Assembly (NCBI RefSeq): GCF_006475605.1
Contig: NZ_SSBC01000010.1
Span: 1,342,802 to 1,406,801 of the forward strand
Length of the DNA stretch: 64,000 bases
Source: Asticcacaulis tiandongensis
Lineage (GTDB): Bacteria > Pseudomonadota > Alphaproteobacteria > Caulobacterales > Caulobacteraceae
Reading direction: 5' to 3'
The translations under genes and the position numbers were made by a program. Positions within the stretch are counted from its first letter, which is position 1. Each line of letters begins with the position of its first letter. Below the pieces are notes generated by a model that was not told where the DNA came from, made no database searches, and was given only the letters and a program-made list of their open reading frames with translations. Shown here piece after piece: positions 1 to 8,265 of this stretch.

Positions 1-3000
1 CGGATAGACCCACGTCCGCCCGTTGACCTCAAATTCACGCCTCAGGCTCTCTCCTGCATAAATCCTTAAGCGGAATATCTCGAACGCCTCATCCAGCGGC
101 GGCTCGACCTCAGGATTATCCCCGCCGTACCGCGCACAGCGCTGCCAGCCTATGGCCATATCCTGCCCGTAACGCCCCCTGATGCGGGCATGCGCCGGTG
201 CGCGCGGCCTGAGCGCGAGCCCTGTCCAGCTGGCCTCAACCTCTAACGCCTCTCCTGCCGCCGCGCCAAATCCGGCAGGCCCCGCCCGCCATAGCCGCGG
301 CAGACCTATCTCTGCCGTCGCCATATCGGCCCGCACCGGATCAGCCGGCAACAGGATCACCTCTGCCCCCGCATCAACGCCCGCGACCATAGCCCCGATG
401 GTCCCCGACTGCCCCCTGATAAGCCCGCTCAGGCGATAGGCCTCGCCCCCCAATGCCTGCACATTAAGGAAGCTGATCATCTCCCATTCCCCATTTCGCG
501 CCTTCACACAGACCATATTCTGCCCGCTCAGAATCTCGGCCTCAGTCCGTGACACCGGCGCTGGCCCCTCCAGATGAATATCGAGATAAGCCGCCCTCAG
601 CCACACCCCCGCCTGTCCGTCCGGCAACCCCGTAAGCACATGCCCCAGCGATACCGGATGCGTCACGCGCCCACGCAAACGTAAATCGGACACGCCCGCA
701 CCCGCATAGATATCAATGTCCGAAAACGGATCAGCCGTCGCTACCAGCAGCGGCCGGACATCGGTTTCATTGCTCCCGAAACAGGGCAGTTCCAAAAGCC
801 TGAAGCCTGTGACCACCAAACGCCCCGCAAAGTCGCCGCCGCCGGTTTCCGGTTCTACCGACAGCAAAGCCCGCCTGTCCATAAGCGGCACAAGCTGCAC
901 CGAAGGCGTTTCCGCACGCTCAATCCCGCTCACCTGATATAACGCGCCGTCACTCTCAAGCTGCACCACATCACCGCCCTCAAGCGTCAGCGCGGCCTGC
1001 GGGCCGATATCGACCGTCAGGCTTTCGCGCACGCTACGTGCCCGCCCCAGACAATACCGGGCATAATCGCGCGCCTGCGCCCCCGTCAGGCACAGGCTCA
1101 AATCGACCCCCAGCGTATCACCGCCCGAGGCCGCTTCATGGCGCACATAGACCGCCTGCAACTGATAATCGCGATCGAGATCGTAGCATCTGAGCGTCAG
1201 GCCTGACGGTACGGTCACCAGATCACGCCGTGACAATACCGGCGCACGTGCCTCGCAGGCCATATCCCCCGCCGTCAGCCGCGAAACAGCCTCCGGCTTG
1301 CCGATAAATCTAAGCCCGTCACCGCGCTCGGCAATGCTCAGCCCGAGATAATCGAGCACCGGCTCAATCGCCTGCGCCACACTCATCGGCTGCTCAATGA
1401 CATAGCCGTCAATCAGTCCCACCACCCCTGAAACATCAAGGTCCGTCACCCCGACCTGCGCCACCAGCTGCCCCAGCAGATTTCTGGCCTCCCCCGACCC
1501 CAGCCGCCCGTTCAGCCAGTGACCGGTACGCCAGTTATCGCCGTCGCCCCACACGTCACGCTTAAGCGGAAAATAGGGATAGGGCCGCGCGTCCCAGCAC
1601 CAGACATCCATGCCCTGAAGCATAGACCCGCCATAGACCGGACTGACCGGATTATTCGCCGCCTGCCGGTAATGATCGACCAGCGCCTTCAGATAGGTTT
1701 TCTGCGCCCGATCATCGCGCTCACCGGTCGAAAACGGCGGTACAAAGCTCTCCGAAGACTTCGGATCTAAAAACAGGTTCGGCGCATTCGGCCCCTTATC
1801 GATGGCCCCGCAGCCATACTCAATAAACCGGATCGGCTTTGACTTCGCCACCCATGCCGTAGGCATCAATGCCCGCACACCGTCTGGCCGGTCATGGTGA
1901 TTACGCCCCCACCAGTTGACGATGTCCTTGGGTCGGTAAATCCACGGCTCATCATGCGCGCCATCGGTGATGGGGGTGCGCACCTGCGCCTGCCGATCGC
2001 CTTCTGACGCATAGTACCAGTCAAAGCCTTCCCCGCCACAAACCCGCGACCTGAGATAGGCGTCCTCATAGATCGACGCCGCCTCAGACGCATCCCGATG
2101 GCCGTCCCCGTCGCGCCAGTCGGTCAGCGGCGCATACCAGTCTATACCGATGAAATCGATATTGGCATCAGCCCATAGCGGATCAAGATGAAAGGCCACA
2201 TGCCCGCCTGCAGGCTGATGGCCGAAATATTCGCTCCAGTCGGCGGCATAGGAAATCTGCGTCCCGCCACCCACAAGACTACGTACCTCCGCCGCCAGCC
2301 CCTTAAGCTGCGCCACCGCCGGATAGGTATTGACCGCCGATCTGAGCGTCGTCAGGCCGCGCATCTCCGACCCCAGCAGCACGCAGGCCACACCGCCCGC
2401 CGCCTGCCCCAGCGCCGCCAGATGCAGCACAAACCGCCGCATCCCCCACTCGTCAGGCCCGCTATAGGTCACACGCCCGCCGGACACAGAAAAATGTCCC
2501 GCCTGCGCTGCGCCGAAAAACGCCGCCACATCCGCCGCAATCACCGACGTCTTGTCCGCCGTACCCACACGATCCGGCGCAATGTCACAGGTAATGCGCC
2601 CCCGCCACGGATAGGCCGCCTGACGTGTTCCGCCATAGGGATCGGGCTTCGTATTATCCGCCGCAATATCCATCAGGATAAACGGAATAAGCGTCACCTC
2701 ATAACCACGGCTTTTCAGCGCCTGAATGGCCGAAATCACCGTCTGGTCAGAGGGTGTACCACCATAGACCGGACGCCCCTCATAGGTGCCAATCAGATGT
2801 GCCGTATCGCGCCCGACACCAGCCACCGTCCAGCTTAAGGGCCGCGTGCGCTTATATCGCTGCTCGACGCCGGGCCTGATCCGGCAATGACCCGCCCTGA
2901 GGTCGTCGCCAAACCAGCTGACCACCAGATTGACCCGCTTCAGATTGGGTAACTGCGCCTCAAGCTGATCGAGTGCCACCAGAAAATCCGGCTGCCCCTC

Positions 3001-3708
3001 AGCCGTATTCTGCGTCTCGTACCGCGCCTTGGTCAGGCCCGTCAGCACGACATTATGCGCCGTAGCATAGACAAATTCGCCCGCCCCCGGAATCAGACAC
3101 ACCCCGTCAATCAGGTTCTCAAGGTCGTCCGCCTTTGCCCCGCGCCGGAACACCTCAACCGACAGGTTCGGCGGACGATTACCAAAGGCCGCCAGAGGCA
3201 TGTCCTCAAACACCATATAGGCCAGCCCGCGATAGGCCGGTGCTGAACCTTCAATCGCCATGATCAGGCTGTCGGGCATCTGGTCTTCACCGCCCTTATA
3301 CAGCCTGAAGGCAATCTGCGACATATCCAGTACCTGCCCATCGGCCCAGATGCGCCCGATACCGTCAATCGGCCCCTCACACAGACCCACGGCAAACGAC
3401 AGGCTGTAGCCAAAACTCTCCGTGCGCGGCCCGTTCTTCGACGCCCGCGTCGACTCACGGCTTTCCTTAAGCCGCGCCGTCCAGATGACCGAAGCCGCCA
3501 CGCGCCCGCGCCCGAATACCTGCTTGATGGGTGATCCTTGCGCCGATGCCGACACCCGAAGCCCCTCAAGCCGCGCCCCCAGTTGCCGCACCGGCTGAAG
3601 CGTATTGATCAGGGTCTTGTCAACAAGCCCCCCAAGCGCCGCACCAATGACACCGCCCACCGGCCCGCCAATCGCAGACCCCACCGCACTTAAAACAACC
3701 TGCGCCAT
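1..3708 (-). CDS. GTA gp15-like host-specificity / tail-tip protein (partial)
   Basis: Last gene of the GTA cluster, read leftward and cut by the window edge; 1236 residues are present, so only the extreme C-terminus should be missing if it matches RcGTA gp15 (about 1300 aa). The start is the ATG at 3708. The N-terminus is a glycine-rich hydrophobic stretch (MAQVVLSAVGSAIGG). Around residues 495-535 it reads LDPLWADANIDFIGIDWYAP then LTDWRDGDG, typical of the GTA TIM-barrel domain; phage-tail domains normally follow. Sampled segments of the frame along its length contain no stops. In RcGTA this megatron-like protein forms the tail tip that contacts the recipient cell. It is separated from gp14 by an A+C repeat pair. 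Confidence 0.92.
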   Translation of the reverse strand, partial: MAQVVLSAVGSAIGGPVGGVIGAALGGLVDKTLINTLQPVRQLGARLEGLRVSASAQGSPIKQVFGRGRVAASVIWTARLKESRESTRASKNGPRTESFGYSLSFAVGLCEGPIDGIGRIWADGQVLDMSQIAFRLYKGGEDQMPDSLIMAIEGSAPAYRGLAYMVFEDMPLAAFGNRPPNLSVEVFRRGAKADDLENLIDGVCLIPGAGEFVYATAHNVVLTGLTKARYETQNTAEGQPDFLVALDQLEAQLPNLKRVNLVVSWFGDDLRAGHCRIRPGVEQRYKRTRPLSWTVAGVGRDTAHLIGTYEGRPVYGGTPSDQTVISAIQALKSRGYEVTLIPFILMDIAADNTKPDPYGGTRQAAYPWRGRITCDIAPDRVGTADKTSVIAADVAAFFGAAQAGHFSVSGGRVTYSGPDEWGMRRFVLHLAALGQAAGGVACVLLGSEMRGLTTLRSAVNTYPAVAQLKGLAAEVRSLVGGGTQISYAADWSEYFGHQPAGGHVAFHLDPLWADANIDFIGIDWYAPLTDWRDGDGHRDASEAASIYEDAYLRSRVCGGEGFDWYYASEGDRQAQVRTPITDGAHDEPWIYRPKDIVNWWGRNHHDRPDGVRALMPTAWVAKSKPIRFIEYGCGAIDKGPNAPNLFLDPKSSESFVPPFSTGERDDRAQKTYLKALVDHYRQAANNPVSPVYGGSMLQGMDVWCWDARPYPYFPLKRDVWGDGDNWRTGHWLNGRLGSGEARNLLGQLVAQVGVTDLDVSGVVGLIDGYVIEQPMSVAQAIEPVLDYLGLSIAERGDGLRFIGKPEAVSRLTAGDMACEARAPVLSRRDLVTVPSGLTLRCYDLDRDYQLQAVYVRHEAASGGDTLGVDLSLCLTGAQARDYARYCLGRARSVRESLTVDIGPQAALTLEGGDVVQLESDGALYQVSGIERAETPSVQLVPLMDRRALLSVEPETGGGDFAGRLVVTGFRLLELPCFGSNETDVRPLLVATADPFSDIDIYAGAGVSDLRLRGRVTHPVSLGHVLTGLPDGQAGVWLRAAYLDIHLEGPAPVSRTEAEILSGQNMVCVKARNGEWEMISFLNVQALGGEAYRLSGLIRGQSGTIGAMVAGVDAGAEVILLPADPVRADMATAEIGLPRLWRAGPAGFGAAAGEALEVEASWTGLALRPRAPAHARIRGRYGQDMAIGWQRCARYGGDNPEVEPPLDEAFEIFRLRIYAGESLRREFEVNGRTWVYP

Positions 3709-3730
3709 AACCTAACCTCTGCCTCTCTAC

Positions 3731-3842
3731 TTCATTTCTCCCTATCTTTGATGGGGAGGGGGACCGCCGCGATTTATCGCGGGGGTGGCGGGGTATATTC
3801 TCCCTCTCCCCTCAGGGGAGAGGGTCGGGGTGAGGGGCCTCT
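3731..3842 (+). repeat. A + C palindromic repeat pair (gp15/gp14 junction)
   Basis: A element at 3731-3799 (CTCCC/GGGGAG hairpin, then GCGAT-tt-ATCGC, then the G-rich tail ending GGGGTATATT), immediately followed by a C element at 3801-3842 (CCCTCTCCCCTCAGGGGAGA core). Both read on the + strand. Confidence 0.85.
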
Positions 3843-3853
3843 TCATCCACACC

Positions 3854-4315
3854 TCACCCCATCTCCGGAAACGCAAATGCCGCCACGACATGCCTGCGCC
3901 ACCAGGTCCCAAGCCATGAGGCCACCACCGCCTGCCCCCAATAGGCATGGATGATTTCTGCCCTCTGATCGGCCATATCGCCCGCACTGAGGATGGCCGC
4001 ATGTTTGGCCACCGCCACCGCCTTCATGCGAAACAGCAACACATCCCCTGCCCGTGCCTCGTCAATCCGCACAGGCCGCATCCACTGCCCAAGCGCCGCT
4101 GCCAAAACCTCCTGTCCCCCGACCTCCGCCCAGTCGCCGCTATAGACCGGTAATTCCCACGGCTCTGTGCCATAAAGCCCGCGCCACACCCCGCGTATCA
4201 ACCCGAGGCAATCACACCCCTCGCCCCTAAAGCTCATGCGATGCTGATAAGGCGTACCGATCCATGACCGGGCCTCATCGACCACCGCCGCCCGTCGCAT
4301 ATCCTCAAAGGTCAT
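3854..4315 (-). CDS. GTA gp14-like NlpC/P60 cell-wall peptidase
   Basis: 153-aa NlpC/P60 family protein of the GTA tail. The catalytic Cys lies in GCDCLGLIRG (about residue 35), a His in AKHAAIL and a third polar residue in IIHAYWG, the usual Cys-His-His arrangement. In RcGTA the homologue is a tail-tip hydrolase thought to cut peptidoglycan during DNA entry. The start overlaps the gp13 stop by 4 nt (ATGA), so translation is probably coupled. No signal peptide is visible, as expected for a virion component. Confidence 0.92.
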   Translation of the reverse strand: MTFEDMRRAAVVDEARSWIGTPYQHRMSFRGEGCDCLGLIRGVWRGLYGTEPWELPVYSGDWAEVGGQEVLAAALGQWMRPVRIDEARAGDVLLFRMKAVAVAKHAAILSAGDMADQRAEIIHAYWGQAVVASWLGTWWRRHVVAAFAFPEMG

Positions 4316-4971
4316 ACCCGGTGACCACTCGACCGCCCATTCATCAGGTCACCGGCCCTTGGATAGAGACTGATAAAATCCTCGCCCGGCATATCGGGAA
4401 AGCCGCGGAAATTAATCTCATTGCCAAACACACCGCGACAGGTGGCGTAGCGCTTGTCGCAGACCACCCCGACCTCAGCGGCCACACCACAACGCATATC
4501 TCCCAAAGCCGCCTCACACAGGGGCGTAAACCTGCGGCCCACTATCTGCCTCAGCCTTGCCGCAGGCCCTTCAACATGGGCAATGAACGACGCCTGCCCC
4601 CGACACTCGAGCCGCGCCAGCGTACCCGAAGCCAGATGCAAATAATCCTCTGTCTGCACCCAGCTGACCACATAGGTGTCAAGCCGCGCGCCGTCATAAA
4701 GGCCCGCCTCGATGTCCTCCGCCCTTAAGGCTTCAGCCGTCAGCACACCCGACACCGAACTATCCGACGCCTCAGACCCCAGCGCCTCAGACGCCGCCCC
4801 TTGCGTCAGACCGCTGGCGGCCAGACAGTCCACGCCCAGAAACCTGACCGCCGCGTCATGATCGGTAAACCCCAGCCGCTGCGCATCCTTACGCGTCATG
4901 ATCCACACATGACACAACCCCGCCGCCCCCCGCCCTAGGGCAGCGGCTATCCGCTCCGGTATCTGTCTCAT
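4312..4971 (-). CDS. GTA gp13-like tail protein (DUF2163)
   Basis: 219-aa protein of the DUF2163 / phage BR0599-like family, found between DUF2460 and NlpC/P60 genes in alphaproteobacterial GTAs and some siphophages. It has a well-conserved C-terminal half containing four Cys (CEAALGDMRCG, VVCDKRYATCRG). In RcGTA the corresponding hub protein binds an iron-sulfur cluster; the Cys pattern fits, but this is by analogy. The mid-protein segment SEALGSEASDSSVSGVLTAEAL is acidic and typical of the family. Upstream is a C repeat, not a coupled gene; downstream it overlaps gp14. Confidence 0.9.
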   Translation of the reverse strand: MRQIPERIAAALGRGAAGLCHVWIMTRKDAQRLGFTDHDAAVRFLGVDCLAASGLTQGAASEALGSEASDSSVSGVLTAEALRAEDIEAGLYDGARLDTYVVSWVQTEDYLHLASGTLARLECRGQASFIAHVEGPAARLRQIVGRRFTPLCEAALGDMRCGVAAEVGVVCDKRYATCRGVFGNEINFRGFPDMPGEDFISLYPRAGDLMNGRSSGHRV

Positions 4972-4980
4972 AGATTTCCT

Positions 4981-5031
4981 TTCATCCTCCCCCCTCTCCC
5001 CTCAGGGGAGAGGGTCGGGGTGAGGGGCCTC
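4981..5031 (+). repeat. C palindromic repeat (gp13/gp12 junction)
   Basis: C element with CCTCTCCCC-tca-GGGGAGAGG hairpin and GTGAGGGGCCTC tail; nearly identical to the copy at 3801. It ends directly at the gp12 stop codon. Confidence 0.85.
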
Positions 5032-5646
5032 TTAAACCCGCACCTCAATCAAAGGGACCGCAGCCACACGCCCCGCCTCAAACCCTTCAAGCGTCATATC
5101 CAGCCGGTCAGAATCAAAGCGCACCGGTGTGTCGAACTCGAACCCCGCCGTGACCTGTGCGCCCACCTCCGGTGCCGCATCAAACGTCACAAGACCTGTC
5201 GTATGATCAACGCTGAACCCGCCGGTTACCGCCACGCCCCCGACTGCGACCACCACCGTCGCTTCAACCGGCTTGTGCACAGGCCGCACCACGGCCCCAT
5301 ACTGTTTCACCAGCTGAAACTCAGTCTTCTGCCCGTCGCCCTCCCCGATCACCTGATCCAACGCCGTAACAGCGGCCTTAAGCGCCCCACTGCGACAATC
5401 AGCAAAATCCCTGAAGCGAAAGCCATAAAGCGGCCCCTGCCGTGCCTCGAAAAAGCTCAGCAATGCCGCTGCATCGGTCAGCGACCTGACCCCGGCCCCG
5501 ATCAGATAACGCCTGCGCCCCAGCGCCCACGGACTGATCCGCTGCTCAAAGCCGGACGCCAGCGACACGATCTGCGTTTTGCGTTCGATCCCTGCCCCCG
5601 ACCCAAAGGCGAGTCGCGCCGGAAAAGACACCTCATGAAAGCCCAT
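5032..5646 (-). CDS. GTA gp12-like distal tail protein (DUF2460)
   Basis: 204-aa DUF2460 (TIGR02217-like) protein. Diagnostic blocks are FHEVSFPARLAFGSGAG at the N-terminus, GRRRYLIGAGVRSLTDAAAL and LLSFFEARQGPLYGFRFRDFADC. It is the distal-tail/hub component in RcGTA. It begins directly after the gp11 stop codon (no gap), so it belongs to the gp9-gp10-gp10.1-gp11-gp12 coupled block. Its stop codon touches the end of a C repeat on the far side. Confidence 0.92.
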   Translation of the reverse strand: MGFHEVSFPARLAFGSGAGIERKTQIVSLASGFEQRISPWALGRRRYLIGAGVRSLTDAAALLSFFEARQGPLYGFRFRDFADCRSGALKAAVTALDQVIGEGDGQKTEFQLVKQYGAVVRPVHKPVEATVVVAVGGVAVTGGFSVDHTTGLVTFDAAPEVGAQVTAGFEFDTPVRFDSDRLDMTLEGFEAGRVAAVPLIEVRV

Positions 5647-6195
5647 CTATCGCCCTCCCAACCGCGCCGCGCGATGCAACATGGCCGCAATCTGCGCCTC
5701 AGAGCGCACAAGACCCGCCGCCCCGCCCTCCATATTAAGCGTCAGATTAACCACCGGCCCGCCCACGCCTGCCGGTTCGATGACACCCGACCCCGAAGGC
5801 CTGAACCATTCCGGCCCGCGCTCCCCCACCAGATAGGCCCCGCCCGCCGTCACCGGCCCGCCATCGGCTCTTGCGCCAGCAAAAGATCCGGCAAACGACT
5901 TTGACGCCCCCGAAAAAATCTCCCCCAGCACAGCCCCCAGCGACCCCGCCCCGCGCGTCTGACCCGACGCGGCATTGACCGCCGCAATCACCGCCGCCGC
6001 CAGTTCGGCCATAGTGATCTTGCCATCCGAGGCCGCCCGCCCGAGCGAGCGCACCACCGAGGCTCCGGCACGGGCAAAGGCCTGATCTATGGCCTCCGCA
6101 CTCTCTCTGGCCGGAGCCTCCAGCGCCTTTAAGGCCTCGGACGCCGCCTCAACCTGCGCCCGCAACCCCTCGACGCCCTGCCATTCGTTTTCCAT
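5647..6195 (-). CDS. GTA gp11-like short tail tape-measure protein
   Basis: 182-aa tape-measure homologue, very short compared with phage tape measures, as is normal for GTAs, which have short tails. The N-terminal third is helical and Ala/Glu-rich. The centre is a Gly/Ser/Ala-rich hydrophobic region. The C-terminus has the characteristic DGGPVTAGGAYLVGERGPE motif, seen at the C-terminal end of many lambda-type tape measures. The start shares one nucleotide with the gp10.1 stop (TAATG). Confidence 0.88.
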   Translation of the reverse strand: MENEWQGVEGLRAQVEAASEALKALEAPARESAEAIDQAFARAGASVVRSLGRAASDGKITMAELAAAVIAAVNAASGQTRGAGSLGAVLGEIFSGASKSFAGSFAGARADGGPVTAGGAYLVGERGPEWFRPSGSGVIEPAGVGGPVVNLTLNMEGGAAGLVRSEAQIAAMLHRAARLGGR

Positions 6196-6377
6196 TAGTC
6201 CGCCTCATCCGGAAATTGCGCCATCATGGCCCTAAGCCCTGCCTTCTCAAGCCGCGCCGCTGCCTCGGTTTGCGTAAGCCAAACCCACTCACGCCAACTC
6301 AAACTCCAAAAGACTTGCGGCGACAGGCCCCAGCCGATCACCGCCTGCCGCAGCATCGCACCCCAGGTCTCGGTCAT
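6195..6377 (-). CDS. GTA gp10.1-like tail assembly chaperone
   Basis: 60-aa protein of the small rcc01693 / Phage_TAC_6 family: MLRQAVIGWGLSPQVFWSLS then a TQTEAAARLE helix. The GLSPQVFWSLSWREW pattern is the family hallmark. It is thought to assist tail-tube assembly on the tape measure. It overlaps gp10 upstream by 4 nt and gp11 downstream by 1 nt, fixing its reading frame and start. Confidence 0.85.
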   Translation of the reverse strand: MTETWGAMLRQAVIGWGLSPQVFWSLSWREWVWLTQTEAAARLEKAGLRAMMAQFPDEAD

Positions 6378-6649
6378 GCATTCATCGCCGCAAACGCCGC
6401 TACAATCGCCGCCAGAGCCTCTTTAAATCCAACGGCCTCCGGCTCGATCTCATCAAGCACCAGTGCCCTGAGCACGACCTGCACATCCGACGCGCCCATG
6501 CCCCCAAGCCGCGCCCCCAGCGCCTCAAAGCCCGTCACCCCGAAATGCGCCTCAAGCGCCGCCAGCGCCCGTAAGGTCACACACAGCCTGACCTCACGCC
6601 CTCCAAGGGTCGCCAGCACCTCGCCTCTGGCCGGATTAAAGGGCGACAA
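6374..6649 (-). CDS. GTA gp10-like tail protein / assembly chaperone
   Basis: 91-aa member of the GTA gp10 family (Phage_TAC_11 type). Typical blocks are FNPARGEVLATLGGREVRL, LRALAALEAHFGVTGFEALG and the Ala-rich C-terminal helix. It overlaps gp9 by 14 nt and gp10.1 by 4 nt. Together with gp10.1 it occupies the place of lambda gpG/gpT, but here as two separate in-frame genes, with no sign of a programmed frameshift. Confidence 0.87.
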   Translation of the reverse strand: MSPFNPARGEVLATLGGREVRLCVTLRALAALEAHFGVTGFEALGARLGGMGASDVQVVLRALVLDEIEPEAVGFKEALAAIVAAFAAMNA

Positions 6650-7052
6650 AACTCACCTCCCCCGCCGACGCCAGAGTCACCGCAAAGGTCGCCTCCCCGT
6701 CATGCTCACCGGCATAGTCAAGCGACGCAATCAGGAACGGCCCCTGAAACTGCCCAAAATGCGGCACAACGATTTGCCACTGCCGCGCAACCTGCGCGAA
6801 AAACACCTCCCGCATCTGCGCGTCCGAAGCCTCATCACGAAACACACCCGCCCCCGATACCGAAAGCGACTTAACGCCCGCGCCCGCCAGCAATTCCCGC
6901 CAGCCACCGGCACTGTCTGAGTCCGTCACGTCAATGGTGCGCGCATTCAGCGATACCGTCCGCGCCCGTAATCCCGCCACCGTGACAAACACCGCAGGCG
7001 TCGCGCCATTGGCTATTTTGAGCAACATGTCGCGGCCCTTTTGCAAAGCCAT
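6636..7052 (-). CDS. GTA gp9-like major tail protein
   Basis: 138-aa major tail tube protein of the TP901-1-like family. It begins MALQKGRDMLLKIANG and has VAGLRARTVSLNARTIDVTD followed by SDSAGGWRELLAGAGVKSL, the strand pattern of this family. It is the first gene of the gp9-to-gp12 overlapping block and would need to be made in large amounts. An A-type palindromic repeat lies just upstream, between it and gp8. Confidence 0.92.
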   Translation of the reverse strand: MALQKGRDMLLKIANGATPAVFVTVAGLRARTVSLNARTIDVTDSDSAGGWRELLAGAGVKSLSVSGAGVFRDEASDAQMREVFFAQVARQWQIVVPHFGQFQGPFLIASLDYAGEHDGEATFAVTLASAGEVSFVAL

Positions 7053-7069
7053 ATCTTTTCTCCTTCTGT

Positions 7070-7125
7070 TTCATCCCTCCCTGTTTACGGGGAGGGGGGA
7101 CCGCGAAGCGGTGGGTGGGGCAAAT
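7070..7125 (+). repeat. A palindromic repeat (gp9/gp8 junction)
   Basis: Short A element: CCTCCCTG...GGGGAGGGGGG, second hairpin CCGC-gaa-GCGG, G-rich tail. + strand orientation. Confidence 0.8.
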
Positions 7126-7128
7126 CCC

Positions 7129-7542
7129 CTACACTGCTTCACTCACCACCCTGAGCCGCACCAGCCCGTGCACCGAATAGCGATCACTTGATCTGAACAC
7201 ATCGACATAGGTGACCCGCACACTGACCACATGCTGCCCCTCAAGGTTCAAACTCGCCTGATCGAGCAACAGCCTCAGCTCTGCCGCAATAGCCCGCGCC
7301 TCCTCGGTACCGGCAAAGCGCGACACCACCGTCAGGGTCACGACCTGTTCGGTCACCTCAGGCCCTAAGCCGCCAATTGATCGCGCCTCGGCACGCCCCA
7401 ACCGCACATAGGGATAGACCGGTTCCGGCGGCACCTCGTCATAGATCCTGACTGCCGCCCCCAGCCAGACCTGCAACGAGGCCTGCGCTTTCAGAAACGC
7501 CAACAAGCCTTTCTGTAAGCCCCGCAACGGATCGACACTCAT
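7129..7542 (-). CDS. GTA gp8-like tail terminator (DUF3168)
   Basis: 137-aa DUF3168 protein, the tail-completion/terminator component at the head-tail interface. Recognisable blocks are PYVRLGRAEARSIGG and EQVVTLTVVSRFAGTEEARAI, the HK97 gp10-like fold. The start overlaps the gp7 stop by 4 nt. The stop abuts an A repeat that separates it from gp9. Confidence 0.9.
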   Translation of the reverse strand: MSVDPLRGLQKGLLAFLKAQASLQVWLGAAVRIYDEVPPEPVYPYVRLGRAEARSIGGLGPEVTEQVVTLTVVSRFAGTEEARAIAAELRLLLDQASLNLEGQHVVSVRVTYVDVFRSSDRYSVHGLVRLRVVSEAV

Positions 7543-7868
7543 GGCTGCACCCGCTCGATGCGCACCCGCACCGCCTTGTCCTGAGCGATGTCAAAGGCCT
7601 GAATGGCCCAGTCATTACCGTCGATAACCAGACGCCCGCCAACACTCAGGCCTTCCGCTGACCGACAGGTAAATACCGCCTGCTGCCGCACCAGCACTTC
7701 CCCTTCGGGCGTCAGACCCGATACCGGCTTTTCGGGGTCAAAATCCCCCCACACCGTCCCCACCCATTCCGGCGTCCGCACAAACCCGCCGAATTCGGTC
7801 GGCGTGCGCGCGATCCGATAAAGTTTCGCAGGCGTCTTCAACCGCGCGGCTTGTAAGGGCGCACTCAT
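7539..7868 (-). CDS. GTA gp7-like head-tail adaptor / head closure protein
   Basis: About 109 aa, phage head-tail joining family (SPP1 gp16 / HK97 gp7-like). The protein reads RIARTPTEFGGFVRTPEWVG, then AVFTCRSAEGLSVGGRLVIDG. The ATG at 7868 is chosen because it overlaps the gp6 stop as ATGA; an upstream start at 7898 would give 10 extra residues and a longer overlap. It belongs to the gp6-gp7-gp8 coupled block. Confidence 0.88.
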   Translation of the reverse strand: MSAPLQAARLKTPAKLYRIARTPTEFGGFVRTPEWVGTVWGDFDPEKPVSGLTPEGEVLVRQQAVFTCRSAEGLSVGGRLVIDGNDWAIQAFDIAQDKAVRVRIERVQP

Positions 7869-8134
7869 AACCGCACCTGCCGGTAAGGTGCGATCCACGG
7901 CTCAAGCCCCTCAAGGGACACCTCGCCCTCACCGCGCACCCCATAGGCCCGCGCAATAAGATCAAGCAGCGCCAGCCGTAACGGCGCAGGTGACGCCTCG
8001 GTCAGTTCAATGCCCAAAGCCGTCTCCAGCCGGTCTTTTGCCGCGTCGATCAGGGTCGCAATCAGCGCATCCTCATCCTCATGAGACACACGCAGAAACA
8101 GCTTCGCCTCACTGAGCGAAACAGGATCAGCCAT
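7865..8134 (-). CDS. GTA gp6-like head-tail connector
   Basis: About 89 aa, phage gp6-like head-tail connector family. The sequence MADPVSLSEAKLFLRVSHED is the classic start of this all-helical adaptor, followed by ALIATLIDAAKDRLET. The ATG at 8134 (or 8140) is preferred over 8167 because an AAGGAAA ribosome-binding site lies just before it and the family normally begins here. An A + C-like repeat pair lies upstream, between it and the capsid gene. Confidence 0.9.
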   Translation of the reverse strand: MADPVSLSEAKLFLRVSHEDEDALIATLIDAAKDRLETALGIELTEASPAPLRLALLDLIARAYGVRGEGEVSLEGLEPWIAPYRQVRL

Positions 8135-8150
8135 CTTCATTTTCCTTGTC

Positions 8151-8262
8151 TCTTCATACCTCCCCAACTTGCTGGGGAGGGGGACCGCCGCGATTTACGC
8201 GGGGGTGGTGGGGTATCTTTCACCTTCTCCCCTGCACACAGAGGAGAAGGGTCAGAACGCGA
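8151..8262 (+). repeat. A + degenerate C repeat pair (gp6/gp5 junction)
   Basis: A element 8151-8219 (CCTCCCCAACTT/GGGGAGG, second hairpin CCGCG...CGCGG, tail GGTGGTGGGGTATC) followed by a worn C-like hairpin CCTTCTCCCC...GGAGAAGGG at 8222-8252. Confidence 0.82.
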
Positions 8263-8265
8263 TTT

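Noticed and set aside
2188..2838. 216-aa open frame on the plus strand in the GTA region
   Set aside because: Antisense to the gp15 TIM-barrel coding region; Arg/His-rich shadow protein. Same for 4264-4728 and 5020-5904.
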